A stretch of DNA of 64,000 bases. It comes from Edolisoma coerulescens (taxonomy: Eukaryota > Chordata > Aves > Passeriformes > Campephagidae). The DNA lies in assembly GCA_013397115.1 (NCBI GenBank), contig VWZW01001293.1, forward strand, positions 248,001 through 312,000, given 5' to 3'. Shown one piece after another: positions 36,101 to 47,400 of this stretch. How positions within the stretch are numbered: position 1 is the stretch's first letter; every line of letters begins with the position of its first letter. Below the pieces are notes generated by a model that ran no database searches, was not told the origin of the DNA, and worked only from the letters and a program-made list of their open reading frames with translations. A program made the position numbers and the translations under genes.

Positions 36101-37458
36101 GAAGAACTGGATTCTTCAGGTCTCTGTAGGTAAGTCATTGCATATTTTTCTCTTCTTTGAAGCAGTTTCTTGAGAACATCGTAGTGTAGTCCAGGCAAAA
36201 GTACCCCATTGTGCTGTCTCACCTGGACAGGTCTGGCGTGCTCAGCAGGCAAGGCAAGGCTTTGCACCCAAATGACTTGCTCTTGCAGTGCTCTCTCAGC
36301 TTTTTCAGAGGTGTGACAATGTGAAACTACTGCCCAGCTACCTCCTTGCTATTTAGCTGAGCTGATGCACTGAGCATCCCAAAGACCTGGCCTGAGACAG
36401 TGTTTACAGGTGATACCTGAGGGGCACAGAGTCCTGCAGACTGTGCTTGTATGTGATCCCAAGGTGTGGCTGTGTCTTTAAAATGGCCTTTTTCTCTAAT
36501 AAATATCCTATCTGTACGGTGAATCACTGTGCATGGTTCACATGTCAGTGCCTTGTTGCACATCTTGCATGTGAAATCCATTTTCCAAGGTGTGTCTTCT
36601 GTGAACCCATCTGTGCCCAGCTGAGAGGGTGGGAGTCAGTAAGATCACAGAGTGATCATCTTCAGTGTGAGCCCTAAAAACCAGTCTTTTTCCTTCTGCA
36701 GACCATTAGTCCAGTGACTGCCTTGCCCAACTGAGTGACCAGCATCGCCAGCAGTGTGTCAGGTGCTGTGACTGGTCTGTAGGTGCAGGGTGGGACTTTT
36801 GTTGACAAGGATGAAGGTGGGGGGACATCCTCACTCTCCACAATCCCTGCGGGACTCCGTGTTTTTCCAGACCCAGACGACAGCAGGCTCCCTCCACGCA
36901 AATCCAGCCCTGCTGACAGACGATGCTGTTGCCAGCTGGCATGGTTTTATTATGACTTTATTATTAATCAGGGCTTGTCAGTTTTCTATTGCTCAGCCTG
37001 TCTCGTTCTCAGCAGTGGAGCTGTCAGAGCACCCAGTGGGGTGAGGGGGCTATAATTTTCTGTACCTCTTTTTCCACAGTCATTTGCCACCTCCTGAGGA
37101 GAGCAAAACGTGCCCAGAGCCTCTAGCTCCATGGGTAAGGGGAGGTGGCAGCATCTCTGAGGAAGTGATCTGTGAGGAGGAGCAGCAATGACCCCATGGC
37201 AGTTGTGAGATGTGGCAGGACAAGGAGGGAAGTGGATTTGAGCTTTACCTGGAGGAGGAGAGCAAGCAGGCACAGGTAGCCTGGAGGAGGGAGAAACTTG
37301 GCTTGTACTGGGGGGACAGCTGGAGGGTGCACAGGGAAGGTTTGTATTTTCTCAACAGCCTGACAGTTCTTCTTGTCTTACCTTCCAAGAAGATGCTGAC
37401 AGCAGAAGGACACAGTAACACAGGCGAGAAAACGTGACCCTGATGGATGGCTGGGTGA
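30151..37458. other. Intergenic, 3' of PARVG
   Basis: No coding exon is recognised. A short CR1 tail fragment sits at about 32280-32363, and a CpG-containing patch followed by a consensus donor lies at 31005-31176. The remainder is unremarkable unique-looking sequence with scattered short chance frames. Confidence 0.65.
32280..32363 (+). mobile_element. CR1 LINE 3' UTR fragment
   Basis: The stretch with GGAAGGTGTCCCTGCCCA, then a GAACTGGTTGATCTTTAAAG block and TCCCTTCCAA, reproduces the conserved CR1 3' UTR, where active copies read GAACTAGATGATCTTTAAGG. It lacks the final ATTCTATGA tail and any coding part. It is a short, old remnant. Confidence 0.8.
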
Positions 37459-37963
37459 TGTGATGCCACGATGATTTTTTGCCTTTTCTTTTATACCCCT
37501 CTTATGTACCCTTTTATATAACTTTTATGTATCCTCAGTGCTTTTAGCCCACATACTTGTAATTCCCTAAGTCTGACAACTTAGTTTAGACTCAATATTC
37601 CATTAAGCCAGGAGACCAAACATCCTGGAGGCCTTGCAGCTAGAGGCCAGAAAGCCCTATGCTATCCTAGGAAACCAAGGTCTTTTCTGAAACACATCCT
37701 GGAAACTAAGATAGGCCCATCCAGGGGGGAATTCTTTGGGATAGAGGGTTCATTCAAGCCCCTCATTGGGGAATCTTTGATAGAGATGCTAATTTGCAAG
37801 GTCTATCAATCGTATACACAATCTATCGTGTGGGTGCATTTTGGCACATTCCACTTTGGCAAAGTAGTGCACCTTAAGGATCCTTCAATAAATACCAAGG
37901 TAAAACCCCTTTTTCCCTTAAACCATGTCTGGCTTTTAATTTTAAGACCAGGAAAAGGCAACA
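37459..37963 (+). mobile_element. Probable solo LTR of a passerine endogenous retrovirus
   Basis: About 0.5 kb of non-coding sequence starts TGTGATGCCACG and ends near GGCAACA, with TG...CA termini. It contains a TATA-like TTTTATATAAC (about 37512-37522) and, 365 bases on, a CAATAAATACC poly(A)-type signal (37887-37892) followed by a T/C-rich U5-like segment. This order (TATA, then AATAAA, then a short 3' part) is that of an LTR, and the sequence resembles avian ERVL-type LTRs from memory. I see no gag, pol or env, no primer-binding site partner and no clean target duplication, so a solo LTR with inferred ends is the best call. Confidence 0.6.
37887..37892 (+). terminator. AATAAA inside the probable LTR
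   Basis: This canonical hexamer is placed where an LTR R-region poly(A) signal is expected. Its use is unknown. Confidence 0.45.
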
Positions 37964-38139
37964 TGGGAATCTTCAGGTCTGTGTCCATTGGGGGAAAGGG
38001 CTCAGTGACCAGCAGGCTGAGCGTGGTGTGCTTTAATGCCAGCTCTGAGGTCCCAGCTTGTGCTGCTTCTGCTGGTGCAGAGCCTGAGACAGGTGGCCTG
38101 GGTCTTTGCTGAAGCCCAACTGCAAATAAGCTGCCACAT

Positions 38140-38280
38140 AAATGCTCAGGACAATACCCACTGAGGAAATGCTGGCGGGCAGACAGTACTTCCAAAGAGA
38201 TTTTTTAATGGCTTGGCAACCAAATGTATCAAAATCCATCAGCAAACAACCTCACTGAGCATGCTGGAAAATTCTCTGTT
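38140..38280. repeat. Diverged dispersed repeat, copy A
   Basis: It contains AAAATCCATCAGCAAACAAC, then after a short gap TGCTGGAAAATT. The same order occurs in copy B at 39235-39365. Upstream parts (GAGGAAATGCTGG ... ACTTCCAAAGAG) also match copy B loosely. The family is unknown and the boundaries approximate. Confidence 0.5.
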
Positions 38281-39234
38281 CTCTGACTTCTCACTGCCTT
38301 GTTCCTTGTGGGGTTGCTCCTACAGAACGGGGTGTGAAATGCTGACGGCACAGGTGGTAACGCACAGGAGGAAGTGACCACACAGCACTGAGGGCAGAAG
38401 GATAAAGGTCCCTCAGAGGTCACCATGTGTGAGGAGAGGCAGAGTGTGTGCCAGGCAGGCAATGCCTTCCCTCCTACCTCCTCTACCCAGAGGAGTCATT
38501 GACACTGTCCAAAATTGGTGCTTTCTGTGGCCCGTGGGTGTTCTTTTTTCAAGACTCCCACCACTGACTTAGCTGCGAATTCAGTGGGAGTTAAACCAAA
38601 TTAGAGTAAGTTGGAAAATCCTTTTCAAAATATATAGTCTGCTGTCGTGGGGATGCTGCGTGGATGCCTTCCAGAGCAGCTCCTAGACCCAGCAGGATCA
38701 TCACTGAGTGCTTGTGAGAGTGACAGACTCTACCTGTGGGACACAAATGGGAGGAAGGGTGGGAGGAGTGTGGGCACCTGGGTGCTGACCCGTTACGGGC
38801 AGAGCCACGGACACGCGTCTGGGAGGCGATCCCACCTCCTCCTCCTCACAGCTTCCCTCTGGAACCAAACCCATCATAAACTTGGTGGCTCCAGAAAATC
38901 CATTTGTTGCTGGCTTGGAGCCAGTCCCATCAAGAAACGCTCCTTTGCAATCCTAGTAGCAGCATGAAAAGCTCACTCCAGTTTTGCTCATAAGCTATTT
39001 TTGATTAGCTGCAGATAATTGTGGTGACTGTTCAGTGGCAGCCTCTTTGCATACTTAGCCATATTTGCATGTAGCAAAGAGTATTGGACCACGAACGAGG
39101 ATATTTCCTTATTGCTTTCCAGTATCTCTGATTTCCTCTCATCCAAGCACAGAAGCAAATCCAGCATGAGTGGTTTAAAAATTAATTGTCTATCGGGGAG
39201 CTGAAGCAAGCAGATTATGGAAATCCTGCTTGCA

Positions 39235-39365
39235 TTATCTTTGGAGAAATGGCTGTGGACAACCAGTAGTTTCCAAGAAAGGGGTTTGGTTTTTAACTGA
39301 TTGGTAATCAGACATGGCAAAATCCATCAGCAAATAGCCTGAATTAGTGTACTGGAAAATTAACT
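39235..39365. repeat. Diverged dispersed repeat, copy B
   Basis: It contains AAAATCCATCAGCAAATAGC and GTACTGGAAAATTAAC, matching copy A (38140-38280) in order and orientation, with an upstream GAGAAATGGCTG ... GTTTCCAAGAAAG block that matches more weakly. It is the same unknown family, about 1.1 kb from copy A. Confidence 0.5.
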
Positions 39366-40780
39366 AATAGCTGGAGGTATGCTCCTCTCTGAAATTATTC
39401 TTTCTGTGATTTGACAGCTCTAGTAATCCAATTGCTGCAAGTTTAATTTCATATTTATCTTTCTGTGAGGATGTGTTTTAATGCTTGTTTTAGCTTGCTG
39501 CCTTCTAATGAAGATTTTTTTATTTAAAAAGAAAAAAGGAATGTGCTTTCCAAACTAGATAGATTTAATAGCAAGGAAAGCCAGGGTGAGGTGCTCCTCG
39601 TGCCACGTGCTGCAAGCAGGGGTGGCCAAGGGTGGTGTCCACAGGAAAACGTCCCACCACAGCCCCATGACAGGGGCAGGCACTGCTCCTGCAGAGGGAA
39701 GGGGACTCTGGGGAGATGCTGCTGCATAAACTGGTTTTAAAGTTTTTTTAGTCTCTGTTACATTTCATTTTGTAATGCTGTTTCTTGGCTCTGTGTAGTT
39801 TCTGACAGTGTATATGGAGGGTGTGCACTCATCGGCCTTCCTGCGTGAGAAAATCCGTGTAAAATCCCTTTTCGAAGTGTCCAAATGAACATAATGACTA
39901 AATGGTGAATAACACACTAAGTGAGACATTTCAGGAATCATTTCAAGATATGAGAAGTGAAAATCTGAACAAACACATGCTAAATTAAAGAACTTTCCGT
40001 GAGGGTGGGAGTTTGCCAGAAAGCCTATAGTTAGTTGCAAATCTGCATTTCTCTGTGATTACAAATCAAGGCAGAGATATCCTTTAATTTGCAAAGGGAA
40101 AGAAAAAAGCCCTGATGTAAATCAGCACCTCTAACAGAGCTGCTCTGTGCTAGACACTTGGAGGATGTCTCTCTGCTTGGGTAGAATCTCCTGCCTGGCA
40201 GTGATGGGGTGGCTGTGCACCGGGACATGAGACCAGGAATCTGTCAAATCAATAGAGGTCAGCTGTGAAAACAACCCTCTGAAAACAAGAAATTAATGCA
40301 GTCCAGCTATATGCAATGCAGGCAGAAGCAGAAACCTTTGCATCCTGCTTTAAATGTTTTCAAACTTGGGAAAATCATAAGGCTGGAAATCCTGTGAAGT
40401 CTGAGCAAGACAACTGAGACAGCCAGCTTATGAAGATTGTTTTTTTTTAAGGCACAGTGGTCACACTTCTGGCCTTTTTGGTCTGTTTTCCAGATTCCAG
40501 TGTCTGAAGTATATTCCTGATAATTACCATGGGAAGAGCCATGGTGATAGTGGTTCCTTTGTATACCCTTGGGGAAAAAAAAACAAAAGCCAAAAAAAGG
40601 CCTTTGAAGTGGTGACTGAGTTGTATTTTTTAATTCTTCAATGATTTTTTCAAGTAGGTGAGAGTAAATCTCAGATAATGGGTCTAGAAAAATAATGCCA
40701 TTAAGGGTGTGCTCTCTATAATTCCTCATAGAAATATCCAGGCTTATCTGCTTTCAAAGGATACTCCACTGCCTTGCTAT

Positions 40781-40883
40781 TTAAACAAACAAAGAAACAA
40801 AAACAAAAAACCAACCAAACAAAACCAAAAACCAACCAACCAACTAACCCCCCAAAAACCCCAACCAACCAACCAAACAAAAA
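40781..40883. repeat. CAAC/CAAA-rich simple repeat
   Basis: This is an imperfect array of AAAC, CCAA and CAAC units over about 100 bases with almost no T or G on the + strand. It is low complexity and probably length-variable. Confidence 0.85.
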
Positions 40884-43521
40884 GGAGGTGTGGAGCTGCT
40901 AACCTGTCTTTCCCACTCAGATTCTAATGCCATTATCAGTTATTTGTATGCAAGTGTTCTCCTTTCTTCTGGGCTTTGTTTTTCCCCCCCTTTAAGCTTT
41001 GCATCTAATCCTACACCATGTCAATAATAACACCGAGATGCAGAATCTGACTGCAGGTCTTTACATTTTGCCTGGCTTTGCCTTTTCCTTCCCTCTCTGG
41101 TGCTCTGGGGAGGCAGGGGCAGGGGAAGAAATAGAAGTGTGGATGTGAAAAGAGGCATCTCTGGCATTGCTGCTGTTGTGAGCTTCTCCCAGAGCTTTTG
41201 TGGGGCTGAAGAGAGGCAGGTGTCTTCTTCATGCCTCTGTCAGTATTTTAAAGGAGGAATCATCCCTCCTCCCAAGTGTTTTAACCCCAGGTGCTGTGGT
41301 GTCACTGGAACAAGGGGTTCTGCCCCTCTGCTCTCATCCTGGCTGATAATAACATGCCAATATAGGTGCTAGAACATGATGAGAAGACACGAAAGCACTG
41401 CCTGAGAATTTCTGCCTTAATTTTTAAGTGACAATCTTTGTGTAATGTTACATAAAATAATTGGATGGAAGGACTCAGCTGTGTTGCTCTGCTTACTGGG
41501 CATGGGGTGAACCTCAGGGGCTGGAGTTGAGCCCTGGAGCTGTGCATGGAAGGGTCTCTGTGAGACCACAGAAACCCAAGTTGTTCCTGGCTGGTGTTCA
41601 TCCTCCAGGGGGGTGAACCCTGGCCTGTGGCACTGCCAGCATGGCACGAGGGAGGGGACAGCCCACGGCTCCAGCTGAGTGTGTCACCACAGGTGTAGGA
41701 CAGGGCTGTCCCATGCTGGCTGGCTGTGTGTTCATTCCAAATCCGTAAAACTCCTAGGATGCCGTTACCTGCCCTAAGGCTTTGCCATCAGTTTGTGCTT
41801 TGGGTCAGCAAAAGGTGGCTTGACGAGAATTGGCTTTCTTTAGACCTGTCTCTAGTCACAGGGCAGCAGTGTGTGTTGTTATTGCTTTTCCACAAATATC
41901 TTTCTTCGTTAGATTTCTGTGGAAGATGCTCTGCCACTCTGCCTCCCTAGAGCCGAAGGAGAGAGACGATTCAGCTGCAAGAGTTTTGCACTTTATTATC
42001 CAGGAAGGATGCTTGGAATTTAATCGAGTTACTGCCTATTTAAAGACTCCTAAAGGTACTGACTGCCTTGAGCTGGGTCCTGTTTTCAGCAGTGTTTTTC
42101 CAGGAACCAACTATAGTAGTAGTTAAAAAATTATTTAACCATGTTAGCCAGGGGTTGCCAAAGCAGAATAGTTTTTTTTTTGTCACTGCAGTTCTTATCC
42201 TATAGGAATATTTCCACTGCACTTAATGCAGGGATGTCTGACTGTGTTTCCTGACCTCTTTGCCATGAGATCAAAATGATGTCAGGGCTGATATTCCTTT
42301 CCTCTACCAAACTGTAGTCAATTAAAATAGGCAAAGACATCTCACAACGAAGCCATCTTTTTGAGAGGGAAATGTAGATTAAGGTTATCATGCCCAGAGA
42401 AGAGGACAGTGCCCAACACTTCATGGGTGGCCCCAGAGACAGACCTTGCTGCTGCTGGTATTTTTGTGGGAGGCAGTTGGATGGCAACTGTGAGTAATAA
42501 AAACCCCGAAAGTGAGAGTTCAGCATGGGATTAATGACTCACTGTGGGAAAGTGCCAGTCAAAGGTACCCAAAATTCAACCCCAACAGAAGCAGCCCAGC
42601 ACACATTGACCTAGCAGCCCTCTCCCCATGTGCCTTCATTTATTTTTGAGCTGGCCATAGTCTGAAACCTCTGCCTGTGACTCTTAGAAAGCAGCAGTGA
42701 GGAAGGAGATCCATCACTGCAGTCTGTGTAGCTGTGCCTGCTTCTGCACGAAAAGACAGACCAATATATCTGGAACTGGTCACACAAAACACATCTTTCT
42801 AATGCAGAACATCTTGTAATTGTGCTGGGAAACTCCTTCTGGAGCAGAAAAATGAACGTTCTCCCAGAGGCCTGGTACACAAGTGGATGTGGGGAAGCAA
42901 GAGGATGCTGCCATGTTCATACTTCAGAAAAGCAGGAAGCCTGAAACCAAAGTGCACCTTTTACAGCTGGTGGTAGGCAATATTGCCATTTTATAGCAGG
43001 GGTGGAACGATATTCTTGTATTTATGGGTGCATATCAAATGGTTTATTCAGTTTCCTTTTAGGATAATGTGCTTCTTTTGCTCTCATGTTGCAATTTGCT
43101 TTTTAGATCAGTTAATGCCAGAGCTATCAAGCACAAAAGAATGAAGCCATAAGACAGTTTAATCGAGCATAGCAAGCTAAACTGCTATATCACAAATAAA
43201 TAAACTAGCTGTAAGCCATTGCAAAAGAAAAAACCCCTATTTACATGTAGTCTATTAGAAACAGAAATGGGAGTGTTCTTAATGAAAGGCTTCTGAAGGA
43301 AAACTTACTTTGAAATGCTGTGTTTGCCTATTAAAGGAAAATTAATAGATTAAAATCATGCAAAATAGCTTTATTTTTATCTTTGCTCTCTTGTCGACTT
43401 CCTCTGCTTTTTTTTCCTCTGCTCCTCCACTTCCTTTCCCTGCAGAGAAAAAACCCTTCTGTATTGTCTGTTCCCTTCATGATATAGGTGTTTAAAAAAG
43501 GGAACCGAAGTTTTTCATTTT

Positions 43522-43929
43522 CAACCTCTCTCTTCCATGAAAGGAGGAGGACTGAGGAGAATAAAATGTTTATTTTTTAGAGACAGTTAAATGCCTGGTC
43601 AAAAATCCTTCCACAGGGTATTTTTGTGGGGAAAATAGAAACTTCTGGGCTTGTTTCAGTAGTCAAAGGGCAATTTGGAGGGGACACATTTGATTTCTCA
43701 GCATCTCTGGAGGGATTTGGCAGATGGCAGCTACTGAGGGGGAGCAGAAACATCAGTGATGCCTGAGGAAGGGGCTGGGAGGCTGCTGCTCATGGAAGGA
43801 GGGATGCAGACAGGCAGCAAACACCCAGTTGAGCTGATCTCAGTAAGCACACTGTTGTTGGATGACAAAAGGTGTAGAATGGGGCTGAACACCTTGTTGG
43901 ACAGAGGGAAAAATCCCAAAGAACAGTTA
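43522..43929 (+). repeat. 408-bp direct duplication, left copy
   Basis: It matches 44005-44412 base for base at a constant offset of 483 with only about three substitutions noticed (at 43527, 43585 and one near 43664) and no indel. It ends exactly at the N at 43930. Confidence 0.95.
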
Positions 43930-44004
43930 NATATGCGAAATCACGAGAAGCGATTGGCTTACAAGTCTCTCTATCAACTCAGGGTTTTTTTTCAACCCAC
44001 TACA
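43930..44004. other. Unresolved base and unmatched filler between duplicate copies
   Basis: An N at 43930 is followed by about 74 bases that match neither duplicate copy. The filler contains several CG dinucleotides close together (GCGAAATCACGAGAAGCG), unlike its surroundings. It looks like a low-quality contig edge or foreign filler at an assembly join. Confidence 0.7.
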
Positions 44005-44412
44005 CAACCCCTCTCTTCCATGAAAGGAGGAGGACTGAGGAGAATAAAATGTTTATTTTTTAGAGGCAGTTAAATGCCTGGTCAAAAATCCTTCCACAGG
44101 GTATTTTTGTGGGGAAAATAGAAACTTCTGGGCTTGTTTCAGTAGTGAAAGGGCAATTTGGAGGGGACACATTTGATTTCTCAGCATCTCTGGAGGGATT
44201 TGGCAGATGGCAGCTACTGAGGGGGAGCAGAAACATCAGTGATGCCTGAGGAAGGGGCTGGGAGGCTGCTGCTCATGGAAGGAGGGATGCAGACAGGCAG
44301 CAAACACCCAGTTGAGCTGATCTCAGTAAGCACACTGTTGTTGGATGACAAAAGGTGTAGAATGGGGCTGAACACCTTGTTGGACAGAGGGAAAAATCCC
44401 AAAGAACAGTTA
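44005..44412 (+). repeat. 408-bp direct duplication, right copy
   Basis: This is the near-identical second copy of 43522-43929. It continues smoothly into unique sequence at 44413, while the left copy breaks at the N. That asymmetry suggests the right copy is the genuine continuation of the locus. Confidence 0.95.
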
Positions 44413-47400
44413 CCTCCAACAAGGGATTGCAGAATCTCTTCTTCTGGGCCACTTTATTGCCAGAGGGACTCAAAGAGCTTCCCCCACCAGTCCAAATCCT
44501 ACATGTGGAATGAGAGCCACCTCTTAATTACAGAGCAATATTCTCCTTTTTCTGGGGCACGCAGCAGCTCCTGGCATGGTATGAGGCCAATTTTCCAGCC
44601 ATGCTGTGGCAGCCACTGAGGCTCACATCGCTGCTCCCCTCTTCTATTACAAGTGTGTTCATTTGCTCTCCAATTTACAAGCTTTGTTTTCAGCATCCAA
44701 ATGGCAAGGATGGAGGACTCCCTGGCAGTGTTTAACCACTGCCAAGCTCCCCATTGTCATTTATATTTGTTTGGTAATTCCCAAGAACAAGCACTTTACA
44801 TAACAAATAATTTTTTTTTTTCCCCTGAGGCCCCTGAAGTGCTTCAGAAATGCCAGGTAGCTGATCTGCACAGATTTTCTGTCAGGTAGGTGTGTACTGC
44901 TTTGGGCTGAGGTAGTTTTTTTCACAGTAGTTCATGCATGTTATGTCCATGTCAGGCTTTGGCAACCCCTTGAAGAAGAAGGGTTGTTGTACCCTCTTCT
45001 CCCTTTACCTTTTATCCAAGTTACATTGAATTTCCAAGCTACCCCAATGACAATGCCTGCCTTCTACTCACCGAGTTTTTCCAGAGCTTTCCACCTCTGA
45101 ACCTTCTTAGAGGATTTCACCAGGGAATAAAATTATGCAACACACATTCCCCATACATATCTATATTTATATTATACCCTACCACGACAGAATTGTTTCC
45201 TGACACAGCCTGTTGGGTTGCTCTGTGCTAGAGGTTTGCAGCAGAGGGGGCAGAGCCATTCCATGGGACAAACTGCACCACTGCTCTGGTTTTATTGGCT
45301 ATTTTATCAACATTTTCTTCTGCTCGGTTCCATTCCATTTGCTCCAGTGGTATTCCTGTTTTGCAGTTCTCCAGTTTATCTTTGAAGTTACTTTTACATG
45401 CTTTTTAGTTTTCCTTGGGCCAAGCCCAACACATTTAGCTAGTCTAACTCTTCTTAATCAACCAGCCCCTTTCTCCAAAACTTTGTTGCGGTGATTGCAT
45501 TGACGCTTCCCAGGCAGCTTCATACTTCAGCTGAGACATAAGAGGTGAGCAGCTGTAACGTGTGTGCTCTCAGAATAATGAAGACAAAGTGGAAATATTA
45601 AATTACATCATGGGGCACGAATCGCTCTGAACATGTGACAGAACTGTCATTAATGACACGTTGTAACACAGACCCCGGGGAAGGAACACCATGCTGAATA
45701 TTTGTGCACCCACGGCAGGGGTGTGTGTGTGGCTGTTTGTCCACAACTTGAGATATGAGCTGGTGGGGAGGGTGGGATCTGCACACAGATGTGGCCAAGA
45801 AGCTCAAATCCTTAGTGTGTTACTGTCTCCTGGCAGCCAGTGGAGAAGGAGTGACTGGGAGTCTTAAAAAGAAAGGAAAAAAAAATATTTTAGGGGCATG
45901 TTTCTTTTTAATGAAATTCTGAGATTGACTATTTAATTAAGAAATTAAAACTAATTTAGCTGGAAATGGGATTTTGAAGTGAATTGCTATAAGACAAATT
46001 AACACTTTACAGTGGATTAATCTTTTACTCATGTCTATTCTGGATTTCTTTAGTTTTGTTAGTGCAACAGAAAAATAAATCTCTTCTGTAGAGAGAAATC
46101 ACCCTGACAGTGAGGCTGAAGTGTGCCTGGAATCACGATCCCCTGTTATAGCTGAGCTAATCATGGTACTTCATCAAATTTCTCACGCAAATAGGTATTT
46201 TCTCCAATATCTGTTTAAAACAGGCTTCTGTGCTGTTTGACTACAGCATTAGCAGAGGCAAAGGTAAAAGGGATACAGACATAGCCAAAGCCACTTCTGC
46301 CTGTTTGATCTTGTTTTCTCTGGTGCTCACACTTCACTCCCATGCTATGGAACCCTTCCAGCTTGTTGGCGTGCACTCAGTTGTAATCCAGGGAAATCAC
46401 TGCCACAGCCAAAGGCATATTTCCACAGTGATGTCTTATGCCTGAACGAGGACAATCCTTTGGGGTGCTCTCTGAATCTGCTGTCTTATGGAACCGAGCG
46501 TTCATAAACCTGCCACGGAAACAGTATCTCAGTTTGGCTCTCTTTTCTGACTCACTTCTGTTTAGAAATGGCTGGGAAGGGTGAGTGAAATGTTTGCAAG
46601 CTGACAGATATGATCACAATCTAAGAAGCTCCAGCCTGGGAGCCCCAGGCTTTTCTCCCCCTAAATTCTCAGGGGGAGAAATTCTCCTCACTGCTGTAAT
46701 GACTGGTGGAAATCTCAGGCACTTGTGGTCAGCGTGGCAGCCGTTCTGTGAATCCTGACAGCCATCCAGATGGCCCCATTCCTAATCCAGAAATTGGGGT
46801 GAACAGGACACTGAATCCATGGCATGCCCTTCATGCAATTTGTGTGCGACCAAACATAGATTTTTAAAATTTTTTAATCTATTTATGCTTGTGTTTTACC
46901 ATATGCATACGTGTGTATGAACACTTCAGTCTGATATTTTATATCTAAAGTCAAGGTCAGGTTTTTTTTTCCTGAATAATAATTGTGAAAGCAGTGAAAT
47001 TTTGGAACAGGTGGAGTGTGTTGAGCTATAGAGGTTCAAAGAGAGGCAATGATATTCAACTTGGTAAGAAAGCAAGAGTTTTTTAACTTCAGCATAGAGA
47101 GTTGTATCTAGCTGTTCATTTCCCTGCCTGCCTTCACACTGAGTCTGTGGTTGCCTGAGGCACAGAAGAAAGTCTGAGTATCAGAAACCTGTGCTGCAGG
47201 ATGAGGAGGATCCTTTGATGGAGACATCAAGATATAATGCCTTTTTCTTTTGTGATTTTGTTGAAAACTGATATTTTAATATTTTTTTTTTTTACATCCC
47301 AAGAGTTTCTCATTTAACTTTTCCTCATACAAATCACCATTTGCTTCAAAATCAAACTAGCCAAGAGCGTTTATTAGAAATAGCAGAGTTCATCAGAAAG

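Larger units (their letters stand above)
37964..43521. other. Intergenic
   Basis: This holds a pair of diverged repeats (about 38140-38280 and 39235-39365) and a CAAC-rich tract (40781-40883). No coding exon is recognised; the longest frames have no family resemblance. Confidence 0.65.

Noticed and set aside
37459..37963. Target-site duplication around the probable LTR
   Set aside because: The flanks (GGGTGA and TGGGAA) are not a clean match, so none is claimed.
39765..40040. 91-codon minus-strand frame considered as an exon of SHISAL1
   Set aside because: It lacks the cysteine-rich and membrane segments of that family; no SHISAL1 exon was found on the minus strand.
41830..42126. 98-codon frame ending near a GT site at about 42056
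   Set aside because: The peptide shows no known domain and there is no partner exon.
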